Positions 45,904 through 57,561 are shown, counted from the first letter of the stretch. The stretch is 64,000 nt of DNA from Centrapalus pauciflorus (GCA_020465985.1 JAANYP010006977.1:1-64000); one strand, 5' to 3'. Numbers and translations are program-made. Notes: generated by a model not told the origin, from the sequence alone.

Positions 45904-46310
45904 GTAAGTGACAAAATCATCTCCATATGATTTTCCAACCCTTTTCGTTTTACTTCTTCTAGGCTCAACCTCTTCTCTTTCAGGTTGTCCTAATGTCTCA
46001 TCTTGGATATTTTCGTCAATCGATTTAGATGAACTAGCACGATCCTTTTATAGACAAGGAAATATAATTTCAAAGAAGGATACATTCCTTGATTCCATGA
46101 TAGTCTTCTTGTGAATTTCTGGATTTTAAGACTCATGCACAAGAAACCGATAGACACTACTATGATGTGCATAACCAATAAATATGCAATCAACCGTTTT
46201 ATGTCCTATTTTTTGAGCCTTAGGTGCCGGTACAACAACCTTTGCATAGTTGAAGTCATCGGTCGTGACACATCTCCATCTAACATTTTCATTTTTCTAT
46301 GACGTCCAAA
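45904..46310 (-). pseudogene. Integrase C-terminal remnant of D
   Basis: Minus-strand reading gives KIGHKTVDCIFIGYAHHSSVYRFLV, the C-terminal integrase block of Tnt1-like Copia elements, then a charged linker with stops. Nothing upstream resembles the integrase core. Confidence 0.75.
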
Positions 46311-47198
46311 GAAAATAATTATAAAGGCACAAGTAGTTGTGAATCTACTTTTCAACAAATACATTATAAATTTTTAATAAATTTTTTTTCCCACTTTATA
46401 ATAAAATTACACTTTTATTATAAACAACGTCAAATACTTTAATTGACAAAACATGAATCAACCATTCAATTTAATCAGTTTATAACAAAAATAAATCTTT
46501 TATTATAACCAACTTTATCACTAAAATTGAAAAGTGAATATGTCGTTCAATTTAACACCAAAGTGAAGAATGAATCAACCGTTGAATTTAATCAGTTTAT
46601 AACAGAATTAAATCTTTTATTATAACCAACTTTATCACTAAAATTAAAAATTGAATCTGTCGTTCAATTTAACACCAAAGTGATAACATCAAAGTGAAAA
46701 ATGAATCAACCGTTTAATTTAATCAGTTTATAACAAAATTAAATCTTTTATTATAACCAACTTTTATCACTGAAATTGAAATTGAATCTGTCGTTCAATT
46801 TAACACCAAAGTGAAGAATGAATCAACCTTCATTCAAACACTTATAACTCGTACGAGAATAATAATGAATTTTATATTATAAGTTAAAATTTAATCATCC
46901 GTTCAATGCTTAAGAAACCAAAAGTGAATAATCGAATCTGCCGTTCAAATTAAACACTTAACCAAAGCTGTTGCAAAAATTAAATCCGTCTCGAAACCAA
47001 AACTCGTTTGTAACGAAACACAAATAATTAAGTGAAATGGAAACACAATTGCTTCGAGACAAAACTCGTTTTGAATCGAAAAAATAATGTAATAGAAATT
47101 TTTCTTCGAGACAAAACTTGTTTGAATTGAATAAACAATTTCTCTAAAATTCCTAATTTTATAACCGGTATCGCGGCTGTAAAATTCTGTTTTAAGAT
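46311..47198 (-). repeat. AT-rich region of D with three long tandem repeats
   Basis: From about 46450 to 46820 a unit of 117-132 bases repeats three times with a partial fourth. Each unit holds ATGAATCAACC, AATTTAATCAGTTTATAAC, CTTTTATTATAACCAAC and GTTCAATTTAACACC. The rest is AT-rich. This occupies the place of gag to integrase. Confidence 0.8.
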
Positions 47199-48221
47199 TG
47201 TAAGAATAGTGTGCCTGATACCAATTATAAAATATAAGAAACATATTACGAATTAAAATTTTGAAATAAAATTACAATACACGGAAATAAATAAAATACG
47301 GAAATCAATATTACAAGTATAGGAAATAACAATACTGAAAAGTAAACTACAATACGGAAAAGAAGGTTGAGTCTCGTGTTTGATACGATTCCCTTAAAAC
47401 AGATTCAAGGTCTGTTTCCCAGGGTACAACAGCCAAGTAGCGTGTACTGCTGGAGGTAACCTGAAAAATCACGTGAATTCAAAGTGTTCTTCGTTCTTGG
47501 AAGCAACAACGTCTTGGTGTTAAAGTGCAAAAAGTTTCAAGAATCCAAAGTGTTTTCCAAGGTTTTCAAGTGTCAAAATGATGTGTTGTATATCCTATTA
47601 TTTTATAGGAAAAAATGAATTGAAACACCTAATTAACCATATTTTAATTACAAAAACCGTTTTGTAATACTCCATTATTACAAGGTTTATTTTTAATTAA
47701 TATGAATACTTATTTGTTGAAAACCAAATCGTAACAGCTTTTTCGAACTCGTAACAGCTTTTAGTAACTCTCGGAGTAAAAAGTTGCCTTGCACGAGCAC
47801 TGGTTTTCGGAGCTGCATTCATGTCTGCAGTTGCTGACGTACACGAGTTCAATGGGGAAAAGCCACAATCAATCTTGTCATGACCTTGAACACTCCTCCT
47901 TATAAACCCACTTTAGTTTCCATCTCCCTTCCTATGTGGGACTCAATTCACCCACTTAGAAGGTGTTTCATTCATTCCAAACACCAATCTTTGAGCATCG
48001 ATATCTCATTCATCTTAGCTCCGTTTTAGACGTTGTTTATATCGTTGGAATCCTCTATTCAAGGAGAATACAAACCCACAAAATATTAATTATATATCTC
48101 TCAATTATATATAATTATATTTGGTCCAAAAATATGTATCTCTCAATTATATATAATTATTTTTGGTCCAAAAAATGGAAAATACGCTTTTTCATTAAAA
48201 ATTTTACACTTTTTTCCAACA
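47199..48221 (-). repeat. 5' LTR of D
   Basis: 1023 bp. Homologous to 42757-43739 over its length, with a short internal duplication near 48127-48175. A TTTATAA box on the element strand lies at about 47900-47906. The sequence TGGTATCAGGC, like a Met-tRNA primer site, lies inside the LTR end in both copies rather than next to it. Confidence 0.85.
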
Positions 48222-48397
48222 GTTGGTTTGTAATGACACTTGAATTATTTGTTTGTAATGACATTTAAATATTTGGTTTGTAATGACACTTGAATTGTTT
48301 GTTTGTAATGACACTTGAATTGTGGGTTGTGATAACACATGAATTGTTTGTTTGTAATGACATTTAAATATTTGGTTTGAATATTGATTATATAGGT
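48222..48397 (+). repeat. Minisatellite between the Harbinger genes
   Basis: About six degenerate units of TTTGTAATGACAYTTRAATTRTTTG, 25-35 bases apart. D inserted at its left edge. Confidence 0.75.
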
Positions 48398-49349
48398 ATG
48401 ACGACCCAAATAAGGCAATATCGACCATGGACCACCATTGAAGAATCATAGCTTGTTGAGGATTTGGTGAACATGGTTATGAAGGTGCATTAAAAGCCGA
48501 CAACGGTTTTAAATCGGGTTACTTACAACATTTGAAACAAGTGTTAAACAAAGCACTACCAACTTCCGTCTTATTAGGTAAGCCACATATAGAATCAAAG
48601 ATAAAAGTCATGAAGAAATATTGGAAAATTGTTCATGCTATGATTAGTGGCTCTAATACTAGTGGATTTGGGTATGATGTCGTAACCCATTGCGTGATGC
48701 CGAAGCCGATGTTTGGGAGTTGTATCTTAAGGTACATTATATAGTTGTTGTTGTTTTTATGTCTTTGAAAAGTTTCATAACTTTTAATTATAATTTTATG
48801 GTATGTAATAGGTTCATAAAGGAGCCTCAAAATGGAAAAACAAACTGTTTCCTCATTATAAAGACTTGTGTGTTGTATTTGGAAAAGATCGGGCCACCGG
48901 AAATGGAGCTCAAGATTGTATGGAAATTGAAGAAGATGCGAACAAAGTAGAAGAAATACAACAATTATTTGACGAGTCCGATGATAATATTGAATCTAAT
49001 CAAATTCCACGGAGTCGTTCAAGTGCGCTGCAAGAGGTAACATCAAAAGGTGAGAAAAGGAAAAGCCAAGTAGATCCATTTGTTGACATATTTCAAGATG
49101 CGGTTAACTTTCTTGGAGAGGGACTTAATAATATGTCAAAAAAATATGGGTAAGGGTGTAGAACTAGAAGAAGAGTTTGACAAGAAACGTTCCACGATCA
49201 CAAAGGAAATATCAAAGATTCAATCATTGACTCGTACCGAGAAGTTCAAAGCATGTGAAAAGTTACGAGCCAATGTTGAAAGGTGAAGTTTTTCTGGGAT
49301 CTAGACGATGCAGAAAGGGAGGAATACGTGAGGTATATTTTGGAGAGTT
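48398..49349 (+). pseudogene. Harbinger Myb/SANT-like protein
   Basis: Starts MTTQIRQYRPWTTIEES then a stop, LVEDLVNMV, a frameshift, YLQHLKQVLNKALPTSVLLG, HIESKIKVMKKYWKIVHAM, another shift, a probable intron (48732-48811), then KWKNKLFPHYKDLCVVFGKDRATGNGAQ and an acidic/basic tail (IEEDANKVEEIQQL, KRKSQVDPFVDIFQDAVNFL) to a stop at about 49349. This is the trihelix/Myb_DNA-bind_3-like protein that plant PIF elements encode beside the transposase to bind the element ends. At least three lesions. Confidence 0.8.
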
Positions 49350-49520
49350 AATTTAACTTGGTATGTAGTCTTTTGGTGAAATATTTTGGTGACTTTGTTA
49401 GAAACATTAGCTTGGTATGTAGTCTTTTGGTGAAGTATTTTGGTGACTTTTGGTGGAAACATTAACTTGGTATGTAATCTTTTGGTGAAGTATTTTGGGT
49501 TCTTATTATGGGCCAATTAA
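49350..49520 (+). repeat. Three tandem repeats after the Myb-like gene
   Basis: Units of about 60 bases containing TTGGTATGTAGTCTTTTGGTGAAGTATTTTGG, near 49358, 49411 and 49466. Confidence 0.7.
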
Positions 49521-49974
49521 CTTGGTAGAAACACACTTTGGTTGTGAGGAATATTGTCATGTAATCTTTTGATTCTATAATTAAGTTGATGATATTGATA
49601 GAATTATGAATTAATTGTTGACTATTGACTTGTTTGTAATTTTTTTTTCATTTAAAAGATGAAGTATGAATAAATGATTTATAATTAATTAATAAATTTG
49701 TTAAAGTAAAGTAAAATTAAATTATTTATAACTATATTAACAAATCATTCAAGAAATAAACAGACAGAAAAATAAAAATACATAACTAAAGGGTAATTAT
49801 GTCATTTCTCAGGTAAACATTCCAAATCCTTTAACAGATTTGCAAAACAAACAGGATTTTAGAAATGCAAATCCTGTTAAATCCTGCAAATCAAATGTCT
49901 GATAGCATTAAAAATCCTGATAAATGAAAATCCCAGACAATGCAAATCCTCTGACAGGTTGCAAATCCCACAAA
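49521..49974 (+). other. Harbinger 3' region
   Basis: AT-rich, no ORF. The last ~150 bases carry AAATCCTG/CAGGATTT words in both orientations leading into the terminal repeat. Confidence 0.5.
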
Positions 49975-49997
49975 AAATCTGCGAACCAAACGCGACC
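49975..49997 (-). repeat. Right terminal inverted repeat of the Harbinger element
   Basis: Reverse complement begins GGTCGCGTTTGGTTCGCAGA, matching the left end; TTA follows at 49998-50000. Confidence 0.85.
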
Positions 49998-50000
49998 TTA

Positions 50001-51755
50001 ATTGATCTAATGTAAACCCCACCACCCATGTATTTGTTTACCAAAAATTTGGTGGTCTCCCTGATATGTGTTCTTGATCTGTTGCAATTCACCATTATTG
50101 AATAGGTAGACACTTCATTTTTGCTTTTTTTTTTAAGGGTTGGTGATGTGTGGAAAACAAACCTCAGGTGTAATATTTAAATGAAACCAAAGAATAAATT
50201 ACACAACTAATAGTGTACAAATCGTGTGCAATATAACTTTAAGAATTACTCAGGATTTATTAATCTCAGGGAACAGAATAAAAAAAAACTCCAATACTAC
50301 GATCGAAACCAATATTTAGCTATTTCAGACTTTTTGAGGAAATTAACAACTAAAGGCAATAATTAAAATAATCAGCCAAACAACTAAGATAAACTACGAG
50401 AAGAATAAAAATAAACACTATTTATTTATTTTTTTTGGCTTTTTCGAATTAAACAAACACTAATACTAGCAAACACTAATTAAACTTACTAACAGAAGCA
50501 AGTAAACAACAACAACTAAATAATACGAAGCAAACTAACGAAAGCAAAAAAAAATTAAATCAAATTTAACTTAAGCACGTGAATGACGACAATAAATTAT
50601 AACTACGAAACTCTTATATTACGAAAATGTCACCCACTTGGAATTAGAAAACTATGATTAATTGACGATGGATCTAATTGACTGATTAAAAAATTAATCG
50701 GTTGACAACCACTTATAAATTTCAATTAAACCCCATTATGATTTAATTTACTGGTTAATTAATTTCTTCAAGTTAAAAGATTTATCTTTATAATCATGTG
50801 ATGAAAACAAAGCAACTACTCAATATTATAATATTAACCAATAAATCTTATTACACAACACAATGCCTAAAGATAATCGATTAACATCGAAATCCAACTA
50901 ATTAACTCGGTTACATTTAAAAATCAAACTTTATGGTTTATTAAGCATATTATCGCAACACAATGCCTATGAATTAACAAACGCATAAAATTCTAGATTA
51001 TCAATCAAATCTATCGCAATACAATGCCTAAAAGTGATAATAAACTATCAATTTTTTCATTCAAAGCATCGTTCTTTAAAAAAAAGCATATTTAATTAAC
51101 ACATTTTATCGCAAAACAATGCTACAAGATTGATAAAAATCTGATTTTTAATAAGAAACCATGAAATAATCAGGAATCTGACAAATTTAAACCAAAATAC
51201 ATCAATCAATCCAATAATGTACCAACTAATACATAGTAATCAGTATCCCAAGCGGGGAGCAAGAAAACTACTCACTATTCATATCAAAAAAGTAATTTAA
51301 ACTCAAATAAATTCTAACTATTATGAAATCAGAAGGGTTAGCTACGTATTTACCAAAATCGTAGCTATCTTGTGCGAAAGTAACTCCAAAATCAAACCAA
51401 ATTCTTGCAATATCAAAGAAAAATCAAAACCCTAAAGTACATTACGATTAACCATGCGAAAAACCAAGAAAACCGGGAGAAAAGCTTCTGAAAATTGTGA
51501 ACTATCGTCAATAATGGCCCCACTCTCGGATGCTACGTTCCTAGGGTTTAAAAAAATGCATTTCATGGGTTGGGATTCTTACGTGGCTGCGTAGAGTTAA
51601 CTCTCCTGGTCGCGTGACAGTGATGATTGGTCTTACACCACCTGGATACATGGTCTCGTGAACATATGTTCACGCGGCCGCGTGAAACAAGACTACACGG
51701 CCGCGTGTGACCATTTTGAATAAATCTTCAAATTTGCTCAAGACAGCTGAGTGGT
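50001..51755. other. Unresolved older repeat (left of copy C)
   Basis: AT-rich, no coding frame. A word like CGCAACACAATGCCTA recurs at about 50853, 50953, 51013 and 51109. The end is GC-rich with a perfect 18-base palindrome (TTCACGCGGCCGCGTGAA, 51669-51686). The style resembles the LTR of a large non-autonomous Ty3-type element; an end might be near 50144 (TGATGTGTGG). Boundaries are not established. GTGGT at 51751-51755 is one side of the target site of C. Confidence 0.35.
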
Positions 51756-52861
51756 TGTTAGGCACAAAAAGGCCTCAGTCAAACCTATTCTACATCTTAG
51801 GGGGAGATTTTTAATCAAACCTGTTTGATGCACTTGAAGGTATAATTTAAGGCCTGTTAATGCCTTATTGAAACCTGATAAGTGATTTGCAATATTAGTC
51901 AAAGCTGTTTACCCTGTTGCATTTGTTACAACTAAGGCAGATTGTCCAACATGTTCTATTCTGTTGAACAGGCTGGACATAAATGTCTACGCTGCTCTAT
52001 CCTATTGAGCAGCTTGGACAAATACTAAGTGTTTAGTTCTTTGTGAACAGAATGTGTACTTCGTGAATAGGCTAAACACTTTATGGAATATGTTTGAAAG
52101 TCCTCGTATATTGTTTTGGACTACAAGATCAGTTAGTCGAAGACAAAGTGGAAAACAGAAGCTGCAAAAGACTACCTACGCTGTTATGTTACATGAAGAC
52201 AAAGTGGATATTTGAAATGGGTGACAGACCATTTCTTATATCAAAATGGCCTTAACAGAAGATGAAAGGTTCAAAGTTGACATTCCTCTTTTGGTTAAAG
52301 CCTTCTACAATAGAGACAAAAAGAAAAGACAAAGATTCTGCCATGTAGAGACAAGTCTGCTTTATAAGAATGTGAAGAAAAGTTGTTTTGTCTTTTTGGA
52401 AAGACATCCCATTATCTCCTTGTCCAATGAGGAAGCTTCACTGAGATTCTCAGTGAGAGTATAAAAGGAAGCTTCTAAGGAATGTGAGACAACTAAGAGT
52501 GAGAAATTCAGATCGTGCATTGAAGTTTGTTTTTCATGCATGCAAGTCTGCTTGAAAAAAACAGTAACGTGTGTCCAACCTGTTATTGTTCAAGCTGTCC
52601 ATCTGTGTCTTGTAAATAGTGAGTTCATCTTAGTGAGTGTATTCATTGTACCTAGTATGAGTGTGTCTTATTTTAGTTAAATGTCTTTTGTATCTGTCAT
52701 CTCAGCTTAAACCATTCCGCAGTTCAAGCTTGTTTGTAATTAACAGGTGTTGATAATATACACAAACATTGAGAAAAATGTGTTGAGTTTTAATTAGCTG
52801 TATTCACACCCCCCCTCTACAGCTTATAACAACATACTAGGAAAATCTTTTGTGACCTACA
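51756..52861 (+). repeat. 5' LTR of copy C
   Basis: 1106 bp, TGTTAGGCAC to GACCTACA. TATAAAAG at 52460-52467, directly preceded by the inverted repeat TCACTGAG-ATT-CTCAGTGA (52438-52456). The hairpin cluster is partly conserved around 51950-52080. Confidence 0.93.
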
Positions 52862-52863
52862 AC

Positions 52864-52875
52864 TGGTATCATAGC
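52864..52875 (+). other. Primer binding site, copy C
   Basis: TGGTATCATAGC, the Met-tRNA site with one change, two bases after the LTR. Confidence 0.9.
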
Positions 52876-52923
52876 ACATAGAGTGTGTGTTAATTCTAGA
52901 TATCTCATTCTCCCTATTTTCCC

Positions 52924-54264
52924 ATGGACAACAGTGCTGCCAGCTCTTCCTCCTACTATGACAATGGTTCAATGGCCAAACCCCCCAAGTTCAATCATCA
53001 GAACTTCTCTGGTTGGAAGTGCAGAATGATGCTCTACTTAGAGAATCTAGATGTACAACTGCCAGAGATAGTAATGGAAGGTCCCTATGTGCCAACTTCT
53101 GTTACTACTATCACTCATGTTGCTGAAGGAGCTGTTTCTGAGATCAGAACCTTTGAAACGGCAAAAGCTCAATGGTCTGATGAAGACAAAAGGCTGGTTG
53201 CTCTTGATGCAAAGGCCAGGAACAACCTGGTTATTTCTCTTCCTGATGATGTGTTCAAATAGGTTGAGAAAATGAAGACTGCAAAGGAGATGTTGGATAC
53301 TTTGTGTACCGTCTATGATGGTCCCACTATCACACTGGATAACAGGATCAACAATCTTGTTAGACAGTATGAACTCTTCTTTGCAAAGCCAAAGGAATCT
53401 CCACTGAAACCTATACCAGATTCACTACTCTAATCAATGATCTCAAAGCTGTTGGGATCACCAATGACAGCCTAACTCTGGTAAACAAGGTTTTGGACAT
53501 TCTGCCTGAGGAATGGAATTATTTCTCTACTATCTTAAGAAACTCAGGAACCATCAAAGATATGGATCTTGTAAATCTGTATGGGTCCCTACTAAATGAT
53601 GAGCAGTCAAGGCAACATAAAAGAAATGCCTTGGAGATGTCCAAAAGAGGTGTTGCCTTAGTGGCCATCGTGAGACAACCTGCTAGTCAGATGTGTGATG
53701 TGTTCACACAAGCTGATTAACAGGCTGATGATGAAATGGAAGAATTGTCTGAGGAGGAAGACGGTGAAGATCTTACTGAATTAGATGATGAGCAAATGAT
53801 TGCAATGCTTTTCAGAAAATTCAACAAGAAGTTGTTTTGTGGAAAAATGCTACAGAAGAAGTCAGGTGCCATAAAAAAGAAGGAATTTGACATAACTAAG
53901 GTTGAGTGCTTTAAGTGTGGCAAAATAGGCCATATAGATGCTGACTGTGTGTCTAAAGCTGTTGGCTCATCATCCAAACCATTCAAGACAAACAAGGACG
54001 ATGGCTACATGGTTAAGTACCTAATGGCCATGGCTAAGCTGAGAAAGTTGGAAGACTCAGTGACTTCCAACAAGCAAAAGGGACTTATGGCTGAGACATG
54101 TGACTGGGAGGAATCTGATTCATCATCAAATGAAGAAGACAACAATTGTCTGATGGCCAACATTGATGTCCCATCAACAAGCAACTTCAACCAAGACCTG
54201 GCTGAAGCTGAGGCTCTCAGCAGCTTGGAGAACTGGAACCCAACAATGATGTATAAGGTCAAAC
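52924..54264 (+). pseudogene. gag, copy C
   Basis: Starts ATG at 52924 (MDNSAASSSSYYDNGSM). UBN2-like region; stop TAG at 53260-53262 (Gln in the other copies), a 1-base loss near 53400, a stop at 53718. Zinc knuckle CFKCGKIGHIDADC near 53908-53950, acidic DWEESDSSSNEEDN. It is joined at about 54260 (TMMYKV to KQPSQVW) directly to protease: the coiled coil and second knuckle of A are deleted. Confidence 0.92.
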
Positions 54265-56126
54265 AACCATCCCAGGTTTGGTACTTGGACAGCGGCTGCT
54301 CAGGCCACATGACAGGTTACAAGGATCTGCTGAGTGATCTTAGGCCTGAAAAAGGGCCAAAAGTCACCTTTGGTGATAATGTTCAGGGATCCACAGAGGG
54401 ATATGGAACCCTTCAAGCTGGTGCTGCCATATTTAAAACAATAGCCTATGTGTTTGGGCTAAAACACAATCTTGTAAGCATAAGTCAATTGTGTGATGCC
54501 GGCTACAAGGTAAACTTTGATGAGCACCTGGGGTATATATTGGATTCTCAAGGCAAATTTGTGCTATGTGCACAAAGGAAGAAAGGTGTATATGTTGTGG
54601 ATAGAAAATCTACTGATCCCACGACTAAAATCTGCTTTATCTCCAGAAGCACTGCAGACCTGAACTGGTTATGACACAAAAGGCTGTCACACCTGAACTT
54701 CAAGAATATCAACAAACTCTGTAAGAAAGAGTTGGTAACAGGTTTGCCTTCTATAACCTTTCTTAAGGATAAACTCTGCACAGCTTGTTACAAAGACAAG
54801 CACAGAAAAACATCTTTTAAATCCAAACATAATTTTTCTATTGATACTCCTCTCTTCTTAATCCACATGGACTTGTTTGGACCAGTCAGTGTTCCAAGTC
54901 TAGGAGGTAGAAGATACACTCTAGTAATGGTTGATGAGTTCTCCAGGTTTACATGGGTGATCTTTCTGAAAAGAAAAGGAGAGGCCGCTAGAGAAATTAT
55001 TGGATTTATAAAAAAGATGGAGATGCTGAACTCTGCTCAAGTTAAGCAGCCTAGAAGTGATCATGGTACTGAATTCAGAAACAGTACTCTTGAGGACTTC
55101 TGTGAAGAAAGAGGGATCTCACAAAACTTTTCAGCTGTAAGAACTCCACAACAAAATGGAGTTGCTGAAAGGAGAAACAGAACTCTCATTGAAGCTGCTA
55201 GAACCATGCTGTGTGGATCAGGTTTGCCTTCATCATTTTGGGCTGAAGCTGTTAACACTGCCTTCTTCACTCAAAACAGATCCTTAGTGGTAAAGAGGTT
55301 CAACAAGACTCCCTATGAGTTAATCAAAGGGAGAAGGCCAAATATTAGTTATTTCCATGTCTTTGGATGTCCCTGCTTCATTTTTAATCAGAGGGACCAA
55401 CTGACGAAATTTGAACCCAAAGCTGATGAAGGTGTGTTTGTTGGATGTTCTGCTATCTCTAAAGCCTACAGAGTATACAATTACAAAAGAAAGGTGATAG
55501 ATGAATCTATCAATGTCACCTTTGAAGAGTCGAGGAGTGCTTCCACAATAGCTGTTCCTAAATCAGTTTCAGGAGAGTTTAACTTTGATGATATCATGCA
55601 GTCCGTCATTGAAGAAAAACACTCAAAAGATTCCACTACACCCAGAGTAGAACCTGTTAACCACAATAGATATGATGATGACTATGTTAATACACCCTGT
55701 GTGAATAAGTGTACTGACATAATTAATACACCATGTCCTTCACCAATCAATGCTGATTTTCCTGGATCTTCTGCTGATGTGTTCAATAATGGAGACTCAT
55801 GTTCACTAGGTGAACAGGCTCAAGATAACAGTGTGTCTGAAAATCTTGAAAGCTGCTCAACAGGACCGGTTGGAGATGAAAATGATGCAGGAGAATCTTC
55901 ATTGAGATATGATCCTAAGTGGATCAGGTGTCACCCTAATGATCAAATAATTGGTGACATCAACAAAGGGGTGCAAACAAGATGGGACAGCTTAGGAAAC
56001 TTTTGTATGTTTTCTAGCTTTGTGTCCCTAATGGAGCCTAAGAAAGTGGATGAAGCACTGAAAGATGCCAATTGGATCACTGCCATGCAAGAAGAGCTTA
56101 ATCAGTTTGAGAGAAACAAAGTATGA
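54265..56126 (+). pseudogene. Protease, GAG-pre-integrase and integrase, copy C
   Basis: LDSGCSGHMTG at about 54287-54320 (protease), a stop in place of Trp/His near 54672-54674 (TGA), then HHCC remnants (LSHLNF, CTACYKDK), HMDLFGP, PRSDHGTEF and NGVAERRNRT (integrase D-D-E), C-terminal GCPCFIFNQRDQL and GVFVGCSAISKAYRVY. The acidic linker and WIRCHPNDQIIGDINKGVQTR lead to RT. The frame ends at TGA 56124-56126 (Trp in other copies). Confidence 0.93.
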
Positions 56127-56840
56127 AAGCTGGTCCCTGCTCCTAAAGGTAAAACAATAATTGGCACAAAATGGGCTTTCAGGAACAAAATAGATGAGCA
56201 AGTTCATGTTATTAGAAATAAGGCAAGACTAGTTGCTCAAGTCTACAGACAGGAAGAAGGCATTGATTATGATGAAACACTTGCTCCAGTGGCCAGGTTA
56301 GAAGCAATTCGTTTGTTTCTAGCCTATGCTGCCCACAAAAGCATGAAGGTATTTCAAATGGATGTCAAGAGTGCTTTTCTGAATGGCAAGCTGCAAGAAG
56401 AATTATATGTCAAGCAGCCTCCAGGTTTTGAAAATTAACATCATACAGGGTTTGTCTATAAGTTGGACAAGGCTCTCTATGGTCTAAAACAAGCCCTTAG
56501 ACCCTGGTATGACACTCTAACTGATTTCCTTATGAGCAATGGTTATTCTAGAGGTAAAGTGGATACCACATTGTTCATAAAGAGGGTGAAGTCTGATATT
56601 ATGCTTGTTCAAATCTATGTGGATGATATAATATTTGGTAATACTAATGAGCAGTTATGCAAGAACTTTTCACTACTCATGAAATCAAAATATGAAATGA
56701 GTATGATGGGTGAACTTACTTTCTTTCTAGGATAACAGGTTAAACAAACCTCAAACGGAATTTTCATCAATCAAAGAAAGTATAATTTAGATCGTTTGAA
56801 AAAGTTTTAATTTGATCAAAGTTCTCCTATCAAAACCCCA
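56127..56840 (+). pseudogene. Reverse transcriptase, copy C
   Basis: Blocks TKWAFRNKID, FQMDVKSAFLNG, KALYGLKQALRPWY and YVDDIIFG are present. Stops lie at about 56436-56438 (in ENEHH) and 56733-56735 (in FLGLQVK). YVDD is intact. Confidence 0.92.
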
Positions 56841-57561
56841 ATGGCAACCAATGTAAAATTGGATGCTGATGCTAGTGGCAAAGCTGTTTCTGTAACAGCT
56901 TACGGAGGCATGATTGGGAGCTTGCTATATTTAACTACTAGTAGACCAGATATTATGTTTGCTACCTGTTTATGTGCTAGGTTTCAAGTTGATCCTAAGG
57001 AATCACATCTAGCTGCTGTAAAAATAATTTTCAGATACCTTAAGGGTACACCAGCGTTGGGTCTTTGGTATCCCAAAGACTCAAGTCTTGAACTAACTAG
57101 TTATTCAGATTCTAATTTTGCAGGCTGCAAGTTAGATAGGAAAAGCACAACAGGTGGATGTCAACTCCTTGGTTATGTTGATCAGTTGGTGTAGCAAGAA
57201 GCAGAACTCAGTTTCTACTTCTACTGCTGAAGCTAAGTATATTGCTGCTGGAAGCTACTGTGGGTAGATTTTATGGATGCAACATCAGCTTGAAGACTAT
57301 GGGCTTGTATATAAGAAGACTCCTATTCCGTGTGATAATACAAGTGCCATAGCTATCTCCAACAATCCAGTGTTTCATTCCAGAACAAAGCATATGGAAG
57401 TCAGACATCACTTTATCAGAGATCACATCCAAAAAGGTAATGTGGAGGTAAGTTTTATTTCCACAGATGAACAGCTTGCAGACATCTTCACCAAGCCTCT
57501 TGATGAAAACAGGTTTAATTACCTTGTAAGCAAGCTGGGCAAGTTAAATAAAAGTGACTAA
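56841..57561 (+). pseudogene. RNase H, copy C
   Basis: SLLYLTTSRPDIMFATCLCARFQ, SYSDSNFAGCKLDRKSTTGG (first Asp retained, second changed to Asn), a frameshift near 57175, TAEAKYIAA (Glu to Lys), a stop near 57267, CDNTSAIAISNN and DIFTKPLDE. Two changes at conserved acidic positions suggest loss of activity even apart from the stops. Confidence 0.9.

Larger units (their letters stand above)
42757..48221 (-). mobile_element. D: second Copia-type LTR retrotransposon, 5' deleted
   Basis: LTRs 42757-43739 and 47199-48221 begin TGTTGG and end TTACA on the minus strand. The 9-bp direct repeat GTTGGTTTG flanks both sides (42748-42756, 48222-48230). The internal 3.4 kb keeps only the integrase C-terminal end, RT and RNase H; gag, protease and integrase core are gone. 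It is a different Copia lineage from A, B and C (YVDDMLIVG, short linker, no third ORF). It lies between the two Harbinger genes. Confidence 0.88.
27122..49997 (+). mobile_element. PIF/Harbinger DNA transposon filled by two retrotransposons
   Basis: Left end GGTCGTGTTTGGTTTGCGGA and the reverse complement of the right end fit GGTCGYGTTTGGTTYGCRGA, a Tourist/PIF-like terminal inverted repeat. TTA flanks both sides (27119-27121, 49998-50000), the 3-bp duplication typical of PIF/Harbinger. Without B and D the element is about 4.2 kb and carries the expected two genes on the plus strand: a DDE transposase and a Myb/SANT-like protein. Both are broken. Confidence 0.9.
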
